The position numbers and the translations under genes were made by a program. From the NCBI GenBank assembly GCA_032622095.1, contig CP136065.1:205568151-205632150 (forward strand): a stretch of 64,000 bases of DNA, in the 5' to 3' direction. This stretch comes from Siphonodentalium dalli (lineage: Eukaryota > Mollusca > Scaphopoda > Gadilida > Siphonodentaliidae). The notes beneath the pieces are model-generated. The model was not told where the DNA came from. It worked only from the letters and a program-made list of their open reading frames with translations, and ran no database searches. Position 1 is the stretch's first letter. Every line of letters starts with the position of its first letter. Shown one piece after another: positions 47,059 to 60,053 of this stretch.

Positions 47059-49500
47059 AATAAAAACGTTTATTTTGTTTTCATTTATGGACCAGCCAGG
47101 CTGAGAGAGCCTAGTTTGTCGGACTGTGATCGATGTTAATTTTTGAATGTTCATTTGTATTATTACACCATCTATGTGATCGTGTTCTGGTGATGTCAGT
47201 GGAGACATGGAGGTTCTATTTATAGAAATGTGATTAAAAAGGTACTAGCAATTTCCGTACCTGTTAGACTTTTGCAGGATGTATGTATTCACCGATGTAT
47301 CTTCGCGGAGGTCTCATTGTAGCAGTATGTAAATTTTATGACAGCGTAATTGCTTTCGATATTTTGGTGTGAAGAATGGCTGGACGACTCTTCAAGAGTT
47401 TATTGCGGGAACTTTGCTGTACCGTAAAATGGGGTGACTTTGGAAAGCGAGGTTACTTCGGACAGTACGAATCTCTAAGGGTACATCTAACGCTTTCTTA
47501 TGACACATGCTTTTATAAATTCACTTGTGTTTTACTTGTCAGTCAACCATAACCTTCATTATAAATATTGTTTGAGCTCGAATACGTTCCAGATATTACC
47601 AGGAACGTTCTGTAAGACTGTAACGCAGTTGAAAGTTTTTCTTGTTTTTTGTAATGTACGTCAAAGCTTGACGCCCTGATAAATTGCGTTAATTGAATGA
47701 CATATTGAAACCAAATTATGACCGATAAACATTCATGTTCAATTATGTGGTCTAAAATGAGAAGAACAAAAATAAAACTCAACCTTTTGGATTTTTCACA
47801 TTGGAAACACCATTTTGTGGGCCCTTAAAATTCCTTTGGAGTGATTTCGGACACTATGTGTGTACATATTTTATAATTATCATAACTTTCGTTTGGCACG
47901 TCCGATACACATATACACAAACATTACATATAATCAACTATATATACATAGCCCTTACCTATATAGTCATTTTTCACAATCACTACATTAAAGCTCCAAT
48001 ATATTTTATATATGCCTAATAGTATGATCTGGATGGCGTTATCATATCTGACTATGGTTTTCTTGTCTATTATGTTTGAAGAGTTAGTAGAAACCCATGC
48101 GGCAACTATACTCATGCAGGTATTGAATGCCTAATCGTGTACGACTACAACTATACTCAGGTATTGTATGCCTATCGCGTACGATTATAACTTAAGTGTT
48201 TGGAATGGAAGTCTATGGTACGTATTTGTCTCAAATCTGGTAAAATCTGTCATTATTGATCGATTATATCGCTAATTTGGGAATAAGATCAGTTAGACAA
48301 ATGCCAATTTCCTCAGAATTGAACTTTATACACGAACAATAATTACATAAGTAAACACGGTTATTTTCGAATATTCGATTCGAACCAAAGTCTAAGATTC
48401 GCAGGCCCCTACTGCGGGCGAATATAGCCAGAGTACAGATTCATGACACATGATCTATGGTAATGGAGGTCAATACATAAACGAAATGACGATATCAAGG
48501 CTTCACTCCATTCATATACTCTGTGAACAGTAACACTGATGTGAGACAAACGCCCTTTATTTTTACCATCTGAGGAATATACTGAAAATATACGCTCTTT
48601 ATTAACAGATGATTTCGGGAACAAATTTTTTTCTCCAAATTCTATGACTTGGTTAAGTCTTTCTTTGATATAAAGTCCATATATACGTACTTAACATATT
48701 TATAGGCCAATTTTGATCACCCAAGCCGGACCAGGATAAACATCACAAAACCGAATATAAAGCCAGGCTTCAAACCGCCGGTGCTTTAACGTGTGTATCA
48801 GTTCTTGGTTTACTGTCGCCTGTATCTGTGACAGAACGGGGTGGCAAATACGACGCAACTATCAAAAGCTGGCAGCATGATCGTATACAGTTTCAATCTG
48901 TGGACTTCATTCTATTGATTTTATCACATGCCTTTTACAGGAATCACCGCGAGTATTTCGGGATTATAGGGGGTTAGGTCGAGGATATGAACGAGATGTG
49001 CCTCACTGATTGGTTAATGACACTTGGTGGTTGGTGCTTTGAAGCCTTATGTTATACTTAGTTACTGTGATGCTCGACTTGGTTAAATCCCTGTTCAGTT
49101 CCGGGAATAAAAACATGGGTCGATAAAAAGATGGCGCAAACATTGATGGTCATGACAATTTGTTCATAAATTATATCTTCCAGGATTGAAGCTATATATC
49201 TCAAACTTATGTATTCAGAGAGATAATGAGTGGTTCGGGGGGCTAGCCCGGGATTGTCGGAAGGACCGAATGGTCCTCCCCTTAATCCCACTTATGTATT
49301 CATTGACAAGCTAGAACACTTATCTGGTGAAAGTATTGTTGTTTTTTTTGCGAGAATAGCTACTACTAAACTGACATGGCTTATTTTGGGCTCCCAAATT
49401 ATGTCTACGTAATTTGGAAGGGCGGACAAGTACACGACATATTGACTTTATGTGCTTTACAAAAAAGCCCATGGTGATATAGCCAGCTGTTTCCATTTTT
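47059..49500. other. No gene recognised; small local duplications
   Basis: A 50-bp direct duplication (ctatactca.gcaggtatt... tcgcgtacga) at about 48105-48190. Motif ACGCTCTTTATT near 48592 belongs to the dispersed 'aataaagagcg' family. Confidence 0.35.
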
Positions 49501-49501
49501 T

Positions 49502-49858
49502 TTGAAGAAAAAAAAAAAGACTAAAACGGAACGCTCTTTTCTGTTCTGTTGTTTGTTTGGGACCCATGCAAACACCGTGTTCAAAGATGTATTTATTTTT
49601 ACTTCAATGCGTATTTCTGGTACATACAATGCCCGTAGAAAGGTAGTTCAAGTATTTACCGACCTAGTTCGATACCGGGAACAACTCACTATTATCAGGT
49701 GCATTTTGGAGAACAAACACCCATGTGGCTTTAAAACAATTTTAACATTTCCTTCAAAAGAAATTCACGTTCTCTACCAAAGTGAATCTACTTTAACTAA
49801 CAAAACATTGAGTGTATTAGATCATAATATTAGAATTATGTTTTTGCGAGTTTTGTAA
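49502..49858 (+). other. Unrecognised 118-codon open frame
   Basis: It starts in a poly-Lys stretch caused by an A-run, then reads HANTVFKDVFIFTSMRISGT ... NIRIMFLRVL. The part after the A-run has ordinary composition with no low-complexity sequence. No domain recognised and no splice sites examined convincingly. It may be an exon or chance. Confidence 0.2.
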
Positions 49859-50683
49859 TCGTAAATTGTTATTTTGAGTTTGACAGTTTAAATGTGGAAC
49901 TCAACCGCAATTATGGTTTCATGTCCATGTGGTATCCCATATAATTATAGTCACGTCACTTTGTTCCACATCTACTGGATAATATGGATCATGACTGCTT
50001 TACTAATTTAATTAAGAGCTAATTTAACAATTTGTGTGAACTAAAACAATGGCGACCAACTAGTTACGCTTCGCATTTCAAGTAAATAAATACGGACGAA
50101 TTCGTGGACGCTAATACACATGGAGATAAGCTTCGAACATGTTAATCACGAAGAATCTTCAACATAACCTCACTTGCAGACGCAGAGTTGCACAACATGC
50201 AATATAAGCGACTAATTGTGCGAACACATTCCATCAAAAACAGAGAAGGCCCCAAGCGAAACTGGCATGCACATTTCGTAACTCGTAAACAATTAGCTGA
50301 TTCACAAATGACGAACGAAATAGTTCCACATTCGAACAGTTGTTATCGTTGCAATAAATCGTCGATAGCGTCTTACTAACATTTGTCTGTCATATATTCA
50401 CATGTTTCCTTTTCTAATGGTACAGATATGGGCATTTCCCATGACAAAATCGATTAGTCTTGTTGTTTATACTTCATATCAATACGCGCGTTTTTCGTAA
50501 TATGTGCAGGTGCAACTATGTGACGTATCTCATGTCGATTTCAAAAGACCATGTCAATTTCACTCTAACGTATTAACCCTGATTTCTCCCCAGATATACC
50601 GTTATAAAGCTACTGGAATCTGCCAATTATTGGTATAAAAAAAAATCGGAATGAGGCTCTTGGGTTGGGAGAAAAATGATCCA
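49859..50683. other. No gene or repeat recognised
   Basis: Short ORFs only. Confidence 0.3.
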
Positions 50684-50977
50684 AACAAGACAGTGCATAT
50701 AAGAAAAAAACCGCTGAAGGACAGTGAAAGAAGAAGGGATGGTAGATTAATAATATCCATCATGACCTGGGATGTGGGCATGGAAAAATCTCACCTTCGG
50801 GGCCAGATATTATTTGGTCCGGAAACTCGGCAAGCCTCGTGCCCGGCCCAAATATCTGGCCCTTCGGGTGAGATTTTTCCATCCCACACCCCAGGTCATG
50901 ATGGATATTATTAATCTACCATCCCTTCTTCTTTCACTGTCCTTCAGCGGTTTTTTTCTTATATGCACTGTCTTGTT
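50684..50977. mobile_element. Large near-identical hairpin (fold-back element)
   Basis: The left arm from AAACAAGACAGTGCATATAA to about 50815 is mirrored by about 50840-50977; about 125 bp per arm with only a few differences. Arms contain AGAAGAAGGGATGGTAGATT and TGGAAAAATCTCACC. The apex holds GGCCAGATATT/AATATCTGGCC with GGCCGGGCACGAG-like sequence. ORFs on either strand here are arm translations. Confidence 0.88.
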
Positions 50978-51241
50978 TCTCTATATTTACAATTTATCAT
51001 ACGTTGTCTCATTAAATCGTACCACTCCTATTATCTAAGTTCCATATGGGGTCTACATATTTCTTATTTCCCATCTAAACATCAACACACTTATTCATCA
51101 CTGTCATTTAGTTGGGCCATGTGTCTTCCACCCACTCAATTTAATTATCTACTATGTGTAGTATATATATTACCAGTATTATTGTAATCTTCCATTATTT
51201 GCAATATTTTTTTTCGATTTGAAAAATCAGCTTTATTTTCT

Positions 51242-51451
51242 GTGACAACCAGGTTTGGGTTCAAACTAATTTGGAGCTTGATGGACAGTGTTCATATTTT
51301 GAACACAATCATAAAATGCAAAAATAAAAACTGTATATACGCCGAATTTGTTGACTTTCAGAAAGCTTTCTATTCTGTGATTTTACAATTTACGACACAG
51401 AAGCTACAAACATATGGCACCACGGTTGACATTAATCAGACAATACATTGA
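51242..51451 (+). pseudogene. LINE reverse-transcriptase fragment
   Basis: The frame reads FGFKLIWSLMDSVHILNTII, then CIYAEFVDFQKAFYSVILQF and KLQTYG. Known: LINE reverse transcriptases have GFR...s..D.i..L..ii..........a.fvDf.KAFDsv......kL...G; the first catalytic Asp lies in 'fvDf'. Here FVDF is kept but the usual AFDSV reads AFYSV. No F/Y-x-DD block follows before the stop, so this is a decayed piece of a copy. Adjoins a hAT-like element on its right. Confidence 0.7.
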
Positions 51452-51496
51452 TGATGATCTTGTATTGATATAACTTAAAAAAATGACTATAGAGCC

Positions 51497-52419
51497 ATAC
51501 AAGCAGGGGGAGGCGGAAACAGTTCCGGACATGTAGACGGGGTGGATGGGTCATCATCATCAGCTCAAAAAATCAGGTTTTCTCTGGAAGTTGAAGTGTT
51601 TTTCCTCATGCCTTATTTCCAAAAATTTCATCAATATTGACCCACACAAAATGGCAATAAATTGTGTATACTGAAGTAAATACCACATATATGTGTTATA
51701 TAGTAGTTCGTTAGCACTTCAGAACCCATACTGGACCCCTCTGTTGGGTGCATATAATTAATCACTGTTTAAGATTGTAACCCTAAAAATAATTTGGCAC
51801 AGTACTCCTGCTGCGAATCATAAACAAACGTTTTGCAAACAATAAAAAAAACAAAAACAAAAACAAAACAATAAAACTAAAACTATAGGTACATCATATG
51901 ACATTAAGATGGATAACATACTCAACTATTACATTCTATCAACTTGTTTGATGTTCTACCGCATCTTCATTTATGTCCTCACCGCACACAGAGCGAGGCC
52001 GCACACGGGTACTCAAATTCATACATAAGCTGTGTCCATATATACATGTATATTAGTCAACAGTTACATTTCATTCTATTGCACTCAAAGGATGTGTTTT
52101 GCGTGATTTGACGATTTCTTAAGACAATTAAGGTCATTAAGAACATTTCAAAATGTGCAATCACTGTGACCTCAGTGCATTTCTGGATTTTCAATGTTTA
52201 TAACTACAGATTCGTGGTCAGGACCAGTAGGAAAAGAAAGGTGGTCCTTTAAAGTATCGAACAAGTTGATACAATTGAAACACGTATAACATAAAAACAA
52301 AACAAAAACAAATAAATGGGGGTGGTGGGTGCCAAGATAGGTTAAAATGAAAAAAAAAATGAAAAAAAACAAGCAGCTATAGGTGTCCGGAACTTGTTTT
52401 CCGCCTCCCCTGATGCAAG
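51497..52419. mobile_element. hAT-like non-autonomous element (0.9 kb)
   Basis: Ends CAGGGGGAGGCGGAAACAG (51504) and its near-complement TTTTCCGCCTCCCCTG (ending 52412); the shared block goes on through GTTCCGGACA. Flanking 7-bp repeats ATACAAG/ATGCAAG with one mismatch. Known: hAT elements begin CAGGG and make 8-bp duplications. No transposase frame inside; A-rich and T-rich interior. Confidence 0.65.
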
Positions 52420-53067
52420 TGCAAATTCTCTGACCGTACCAAAGTTTCAAATCCAATGACTTACATGGTATTATTTAACCGTGGTTTGGACGATATGAGA
52501 CACACATGTTTCTCATGTCGCTTGCGTTACATACGTGCGTGTTAGGCCAAGGGAGAGGTAGGCGCAAGCAAATGTGAAGGCCGAGAAATACGACCCCATT
52601 GCGAAGTCTGAAGGTTTGAGAATTACCAGACGATTGTGCGAATGTAGTCCAAGAGACAATTTGACAGATATCGTCTTCAGAGGTGGGATAATTGGTATTG
52701 AATAGCACATGAGCTAACAAAACTGAAGATGGACTTTTTTCCGTCTGTTATATCGAGAATGTTTCTACCCGCTGTCACGCCAAACTCGCCTCCCACCAAA
52801 CCGTAATCAGCGCCAAATTACAACAGACAGTATGATTCGCGCGAAATAATTGGAATTTTGAAAAAAAGTCGAAACTTAGCTGGATTGAAAGTAGTTTCGT
52901 AACGAAGGGCCAAACTTTTGTCCGTGACTGTCGGGAGTTGATAGATTAAAACCACGTGATATGTCTAGGGAAATCAGTGAGAAGATGGGGATCAGTGGTT
53001 GTAATAGAACGCACCAAATTAAATCACTGGTCACAATGACTGCCACATGTCCCGTCGATCTCTGCGC
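52420..53067. other. No gene or repeat recognised
   Basis: Short antisense ORFs only. Confidence 0.3.
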
Positions 53068-53190
53068 GCAATGGCTTCAAACCTGAGCCGGGGATTGTCT
53101 CAATTCAATTTCGGAAAGCAGGTGGTCATTTTTGCTCCGAGCAGCTCTGTCTAAATGTTTTTATAAACAGATTTACGCCACTTCGATGAT
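53068..53190. repeat. Dispersed direct repeat, copy 1 (copy 2 at 54130-54245)
   Basis: Shared: gggat.t.tctcaattcaat, tcggaaagca.gtg.tcat and cagctctgtctaaatgtttt. About 120 bp, diverged. Copy 2 spans 54130-54245 in the same orientation. Confidence 0.7.
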
Positions 53191-53314
53191 CTCAGCCAAT
53201 GAAATTGTTCCAAACGGCGAGCAGAACTCTTAACAGAAAGCGGTAAAATACATGTTCAGACCGATGCTGATTTGAAGCAAAAGATAACATTTTATATCAG
53301 TGTCACTTATAAGT

Positions 53315-53625
53315 TGAATTTAGTGATGATACTGGGTAGCGTCACTAAATCCACCACATGGGGACCTCATTCTGCTTAGGCCTCATCTTCTTTGGAAAAT
53401 ATCTTTATCACAAAATTAAGTTTTTTTGTTTCTTCAGAAATTTCTTCAGAAAGGTTCTTGTTCTTTTTTAGTTTAGATTCTATATATCCCAAATTGGCAG
53501 ACGTCTCATCGAGGTTCCCAATAGGTGCACATCACAATCTTCACCATCTGTGAACTTGAATCTGAGTCTGGTCTCCCATAACAGATGAGGTCCTGCAGAA
53601 TAAGGTCCCCAGCGTCACTAAATTC
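53315..53625. mobile_element. TIR element, about 310 bp
   Basis: GAATTTAGTGA ... GGGGACCTCATTCTGC on the left is mirrored by GCAGAATAAGGTCCCC ... TCACTAAATTC on the right. The left side carries an extra GCGTCACTAAATCCACC. Non-coding. Confidence 0.65.
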
Positions 53626-56600
53626 ACCCTCTATTGACATATGACCAACTCAGAATTCCGTTAAAATAACAATAACAATAGCACCTAATTAACGAACCGG
53701 CGGCCGACTCGGCCGTCTCCGACCACAACCCCCAGTGGGCTGCAGAACGAAAAATATCTATAAAAGTTGAAATATAAGACTTACAAATTATCTTTTAAAT
53801 TTCTTTTATTGGTAATTGACATAGCTTGTCACAAACCAAAAATCAACATTATTGGCATAATAATGTAAAGGACAATAAAAGAAATTGAAATTCCCAACTA
53901 CACCTTTTACCGGACTCGGCCTCATGGTCGCGCAGTTGGACTTTTAAACCGGAAAAACCCATTATATATAATAAAATGCCCATGGGACCACGGTTATCAA
54001 TAATTTGGAGAACAGTATACACGCGGCGCGCGCTAACAAAGCGCATTTAATCTGGTTATGCTGAAATTATGCTCACCCAGCATATCGCGGCATTACATTT
54101 GGAATTCCTCTTGCAAAATCGAACAGCAATGCGCTGCAATGGTCTCAATGCTGACCCCATGGCCCGGGATTTTTCTCAATTCAATGTCGGAAAGCATGTG
54201 CTCATTTTTGCTCAACAGCTCTGTCTAAATGTTTCTATATAAATTGATATCCACCATGTTTGCGATTTTCGGAGGCCCCTCCGACTCTGAATAAAGGCTC
54301 CCGAGGCGAGCCCGTTTCATCTAGTCTATATCATTATATAAAAAAGTGCGATCTGTCTGTCTATCTGTCTGTTCGCGATTTTTCTCCCACACCCCTGGAG
54401 CGATTTGGTGTGGTAACTCGGAGTAAACCGGAGTAGTTTTTCAAAAAAATTTATTTAAAAATAATAAATACGACGCATTAACTGGTCTACAGGTCGGAGC
54501 TATCACACTAGCAAACGTTGAGTCGACTTGTAGAAAAAAACCCACGTGTTTGTAACCCAGTAAACTGATTACAAATGCTTCATATTTTTTTCTGCACCAA
54601 CATCTGCCATATATGCTCAAATTATAGAAGATTAATATGACTGACGAAAATGTAAATAGATTTGATAATATACAACACAAGATACTTGAAGTAAACACGG
54701 TTTGTTGAGAACATAAATAAATGGCTGCTAAATGTGCTATACACCCTACCAATCCAGCGAACGTCACACATTTAGAGAAAGATACCACATATATTGGCAA
54801 TGCTACTGAACGAACACTTGCCGATACATATCAACTATAATCACACAGAAGAAGACTAGAAGATGCATGAGAACAGACTGAAGCCATACTGGAAGCCAAC
54901 AAAACTATTACCCAGACTGGCGTAGGGTCTTAGCTCTGAGTTAGACTGCTGATACCGTTATGATTCATATTCTTCACAAGAGACGTATATTACATGAAGG
55001 TTAACGCGACAAAAATTGTGTTTAAAAAGTAATCCTCTTAGTGTTGGTATATCAGAGAAGATACCGAATGGTATGGACAGGGTAACATTCGAATTATTTA
55101 CAGGAAACGTCAAGGGTTTAGGGTTTTCTGATGAACTCACCAAAGTTTTATCACATATTTGTGTATATCACATTAAACCCCTATTGTATCCATTAAATAT
55201 TTCTTCATCTCTCACTAGTTATATATCACTTGGCATCACGCCAACAAAATGACCACGCGTCTTTACATTGATTCAGGCAGATTAATACTATTTCGAAAAT
55301 CTGTGCAATAATACCAGACAATGTAAAAATGATTGCTTTGTTCCTTAGAGTGAAATTCTTGTCCAACTATGTCGCACTAAAGAAAATAGACGCAAAAACA
55401 AAGCGGCACATTGGAGGACTATATTCTCCGCCGCCAGCCACAGAGCGCACTACACTGTCGTGTATAATATGTTTTTTTTTATTTGTTAAAAAGGTACAAA
55501 GCTCTATTTTTTAAATGTAATATACAAGATCTTCAACTCGTTATGTTGTGATATAAGCTTTGATCAAATTCGTTTAAAAATTTGATTCACAACTCGTCTA
55601 CGACTCGTTCTGAATCAAATTTATCAAACTAGTTTCATAAAAATCTTATATCCCTTAGTAACTCGTTAGAGATCCTCTATATCTATGTCTGAGTTAGTTA
55701 AACCATTTATATACTAATATTCATGGACGTGTAGTTCCATTATGAAATAATCGGATAATAAGTTATTATTTGCACTATTTCCCACCAACGAATATGAACC
55801 ATTCTGCTCTTGTATTATTTTTGTAGTCTGTCAGTTGCTTATATTACCCTATCACCCCTCGAAATGATTAATATATCGTTCCATTATATACTTTATATAC
55901 ATTGTATAACTGAATGGGATAATTCGTTCAGTTTATAGAAAGGGTATTCATCAAACTAAATAATTCCTAAAATGTTTCACGGAATAATAAAATAATACAC
56001 CCTGATCGAAACAAATACATGGCAAACGTAAATAGCAAGGGGATGTAGAACGAATTTCAACTACTAGATAAAAGTCGACAATACCCCCCCCCCCCCCACC
56101 AGGCAATACTTATACATCAGAAGCCAGCGAGGACCAGATAAGGACAATCGAGGACCAGCGATGACCAGCGAGGACTAGATAAGGGGTCAACTATAAATCA
56201 TATATATGAAGAGAGAAAAGAAATACAAATATTTTTTATTTAGCATTCAAAACAAGTGCAAGATTTGGAGAAGGGGGTATTTCTCATATGAGTCAAGTGA
56301 AATCACTGTATTGTAATTAAAATGTGTATAAATAATGCAAATAAAATCGAACCAGGACAGGGGGGGGGGTCGGAAAAAAATTACAGGTTACAAGGACCGG
56401 GTGGGTGGGTGTCTCCGAGCCCGGAATGCAGATTTTTTCTGATGTCATGCAATTTTTTTCCAAAATCATTTCTAAGACAAATTACAGCTTCAAAATGAAT
56501 TGAAACAATCAGATTCATATAGTAGTGCATGCTATAGCCCTATACAAGTGAGGGGGGGGCTCTATATTTTAATTTTTTGTCCACAATTTCTCCCTTTAAC

Positions 56601-56730
56601 AGTTGAAACCATGGGATGGGTCCGGTTTTGGTCGAGGAAAAAAATTACAATGAAAAAAACTTCATTCTCATCTTTTCTCATAGTTTATCATAGCTTTTTT
56701 TTAACTTATTATACAGAGGATACCTGCGTT
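53626..56730. other. No gene recognised; second copy of the 53.1-kb repeat at 54130-54245
   Basis: A CTGTCTGTCTATCTGTCTGT tract lies at about 54351. The hydrophobic - strand frame at 54441-54800 and the frame at 55016-55252 (+) are not recognised. C-run at 56084-56098. G-run near 56362. Confidence 0.35.
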
Positions 56731-56868
56731 TTTTGAGTGAATACCGGAAGTATCTCATGAGTGGTCACAGTGAGATACTGGAATCATCACGAGTGGCCTT
56801 TAGGCCACCACCCCGAGTGATGATTCCAGTATCTCACTGTGATTGGTAATTCCGATATTCACTCAAAA
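56731..56868. mobile_element. Inverted-repeat MITE
   Basis: TTTTGAGTGAATACCGGAA ... CACAGTGAGATACTGGAATC on the left is mirrored by GATTCCAGTATCTCACTGTG ... TTCCGATATTCACTCAAAA. The apex is GAGTGGCCTTTAGGCCAC. Confidence 0.85.
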
Positions 56869-57129
56869 CACGAAGGTTTTCTTTTTATTATATGCGCTAT
56901 TTACTAAAATAGATCAAGGAATTAATTCAAAATGTATGACCCATTAATTAGATTGATTTACTGTCAATAAGCCGAAAATCCGTTGGCCTCATTTGTTTAT
57001 ATTAATGATATCAGTCAAGATATTGAATAAACGATAAATACAGTGACCACGTGGTCGAAGTACATGGTCGATGTCGATAAATGACTACAGTGACTTAAGT
57101 CACATAATAACGTGTTGTTCACTGATTGA

Positions 57130-57730
57130 AGCATTAAAAGGCTCCAGATTCAATCTCAGAGCATCTAATATTCAAAAAAAATTCAGGGGAGACCCCCTGA
57201 CCCCCTCCCGTACTCCCCCTCAGGCCTTCGAGATTTTCGGCATATCCTGCTGGGATACTATTCGCCTCGACATTTTTTAGGAGAGCTACTCGCCACTCGC
57301 CTAGAATGATCACCATTGATTTCCCACATGGAGACAAACGGATCCAAGGGGGGCGCCCCCCCCTATTTTCGCCAGAGCAAGGAATTTTTCGCGAGGTGTC
57401 CTGTCGTCATTTGTATCGGGCGCCAGAAGATTCCGCACTGAATATTGCTAACGCGCATGCAAATACAGCAGTTTACATGTTTTACATTACTCAAACGTAT
57501 ATATTTTTTTTAATGTGGGTTGAAATGACTTCAATTTGGTATTCCACGATATGTATAGCCATGCAAGGGGCGAATCCAACATCCCGAGATGAAGGCCCGC
57601 AGGCTATTTTTCGCCATGCAGAGCAAACAATTTCTGCGACATTTTATATCGGAGAATATCTCGCCCGGCGCCAAGTTTTGGGCGCCCGAAGTTTCAACAC
57701 TGAATATTTCTATCAAAAAGAAATATAGCA
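57130..57730. repeat. Degenerate repeats with GGGGGCGCC/CGCCCGG blocks
   Basis: Includes 'ttcaggggagaccccctgac' followed by two related units (ttcgc.agagcaa.gaattttt ... ggcgcc.ga.g.tt), about 200 bp apart. The 140-codon frame 57306-57728 runs through both units and is taken as repeat translation. Confidence 0.5.
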
Positions 57731-59230
57731 ATTCTAAAAGTTGAGTCAAAATTTAGACAATTCCATCTATATGTAAAGAACGAATGAATGATAAACATGA
57801 GTCGTCGACAGTGCACTCTATAGGTTGTACAGTGTAGTCCGATCAACGCCCGGACTATAAAACGCACTGGCGGCAGTATCATCGTAAAGAGATTATCTAA
57901 AGGCACATACGCCATACTACTATGGTATACATGTACCGTATACATATAGTATATTTTCGAATTATTATAGAAATACATTGCTTGTTCGTTTCCAATGGTA
58001 TATATGCATGGCATTTAAAATTGGTTATATCTTCCATCACATGTTGTGGCACCCTAATTGGACCGAATGTGTGATAACAAGACATCTTCAGGTCACGACA
58101 AATACGCATCTTCTATTGCTTAATAAAAAAAGTCTGACAATAGTCCTTCAAAGCATCAGTTTCCACGTGTCCTTATCGTCATTAGTCTGTTGCTTGACTG
58201 AACATATATTTATTCATAACCCAAACATTTACACAACAGATAATAATTTATATACAATATTTTAATTAACATTATGGATGCAACCAGAATGTAGATGAAT
58301 AGGGGATTGGATTACTAGTTAATCAGTTCCGTGTCAGATATTTTTTGGTGAAAACTGTGTTTATACTAATAAAACGAGCACGTGATTGGAGTGTGATCGA
58401 CCACCCATTTGGCTTGTATTGATGACTTATTTTGCTGGTGTAGCACGAAGCTGATGGCTATTAGAAGTAAAACTGAAAAAATTAGCATGGTCAATTGAGG
58501 GATTAAGAGGTTGGAGAGATGCATTGTATTACCAGCCGAAACACCTCTATACTAGTACTGACTAGAAGCCATGATTGCGAGTATTCATTCTGAAATACAA
58601 AATATTCTCCCATACACTAGCCCAAACCATAGGCACCAGGTTATTCCGGGGGCTTATTCCATTGGCATGTCCGGCGCGCCAAAATAACCATGTCGCCCAG
58701 ATAATTCACATTTGCACAGACTTTCAGAAGATAAGTTCACTGTTCAAAGAAGCTTTGATCTTTCATCACTAACCTTCCATAGTAAACCGTAATTGTACTG
58801 AATGTTATTGTTACTCGTTCCATATATAGGCCTAATATAAAGCAATATACAGCTCGGATGATGCTATGCATCATATATATAATAATACGCCCCCCCTTTC
58901 AAATTTCCTGGATCCGCCACTGGGAGAGGACTGGAACTGTGTTTATTTAATCAAATTGATGGTGTTTTTACTTTACACTTGCACATAATTTAACCTCTTG
59001 CTAATAAGGGACACATCTTGTTAAAGTGGGTATTTTACCTTTATAACCATAAATATTTGGGTTTTACAAGGTTTTGTTGGCTTATTTTTCAGCCAGGTGC
59101 TTTGTTTGTTTATTTTGTGTGGGTGTACTTGATTAGCGTTCTCTCAGTTCTGGTGCAGTCACAATGAGAGACCCTTACCCTGCCAACAACACATTATTTA
59201 GTAGAATTTACATGATTTTCATCAATTTTG
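57731..59230. other. No gene recognised
   Basis: 'cctggatccgccactg' at about 58908 resembles the terminal sequence of a common DNA-transposon MITE, but no partner end was found. Confidence 0.3.
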
Positions 59231-59232
59231 GG

Positions 59233-59318
59233 GGTGGGTGTCCCAGACCTGGGTGGAAAAAACTTACGGTCCCGGGTGGGTGTCCCAGACCTGGGTGGAA
59301 AAAACTTACGCTCCCGGG
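59233..59318. repeat. 48-bp tandem duplication
   Basis: 'gggtgggtgtcccagacctg' + 'ggtggaaaaaacttac' twice in a row, with a third partial unit to 59330. Confidence 0.85.
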
Positions 59319-59564
59319 GTGGTGGGTCCCCAAAACTGAAAAACACAAAATTTCCACCTTGTATCCGTAATTTTTTCCTGACCCCCCCCCCCCCCTGACC
59401 AGGACATGAATTTCACAATGTTCTTTTTTCGGGTCTCACAAAGATGTTAATTTCTAAATCTAAAGATTTCTTGTCTAATACCCCGAATTCACAGCAAATA
59501 TACAGCCTTTGTAAAGAGGCATGTCTGTATTTCAAATAGAATGGTTTAGATTGAACATTTCTAA

Positions 59565-59693
59565 AATCGCCCCTCAAGAATTATCTGGCTATACAGTGTG
59601 GTGGGAAATCGCCCCTCAAGAATGATCTGACTATACAGTGTGGTGGGACATCGCCCCTCAAGAATGATCAGATTTACACAGAGTGATGGGGAA
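59565..59693. repeat. 43-bp tandem repeat, three units
   Basis: 'atcgcccctcaagaatgatc' + 'tgactatacagtgtggtggg' three times; the third is degenerate. Confidence 0.88.
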
Positions 59694-59907
59694 CTATAGA
59701 ACTATAGTATGCTTTGCTTGATCGGCGATGTTAGAACTGCTACCAATCGAAACCTCCCCAATATATGAAATTACCTTTTGAAATATTTTCACACCTTCTC
59801 CTACCAAGTTATAAAACTATTTATTATCCACCCCTTAACAAACATTATTTCTGATTGGGCAAAAGCAGTCACATGATAATCCGGGAAAAAGTCATATTGG
59901 ACTCCCG

Positions 59908-59949
59908 AAAGTCATATTGGACTCAATCGAGTCCAATATGACTTTTTTT
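59908..59949. repeat. Short perfect hairpin AAAGTCATATTGGACTC
   Basis: AAAGTCATATTGGACTC and its complement around a few bases (aatc). The same word recurs just to the left (59891) and inside the element at 60054-60340. Confidence 0.8.
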
Positions 59950-60053
59950 TTTATCGGGACTCCGCGACATCACGAAGTAACTCTATTTCCAAATGAAACG
60001 GAGAGCTTGTGATGCGCGCCCAGTACTCTGGTGGATTTAGCAGACGTTTGCCA

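Noticed and set aside
50651-51038. Two 87-88-codon frames at the hairpin as genes
   Set aside because: They translate the two mirror arms of one inverted repeat.
54441-54800. 119-codon hydrophobic frame on the - strand as a membrane protein
   Set aside because: AT-rich composition alone gives such residues; no motif, start context or splice support.
57306-57728. 140-codon open frame as a gene
   Set aside because: It spans two related repeat units rich in GGCGCC and has no recognisable domain.
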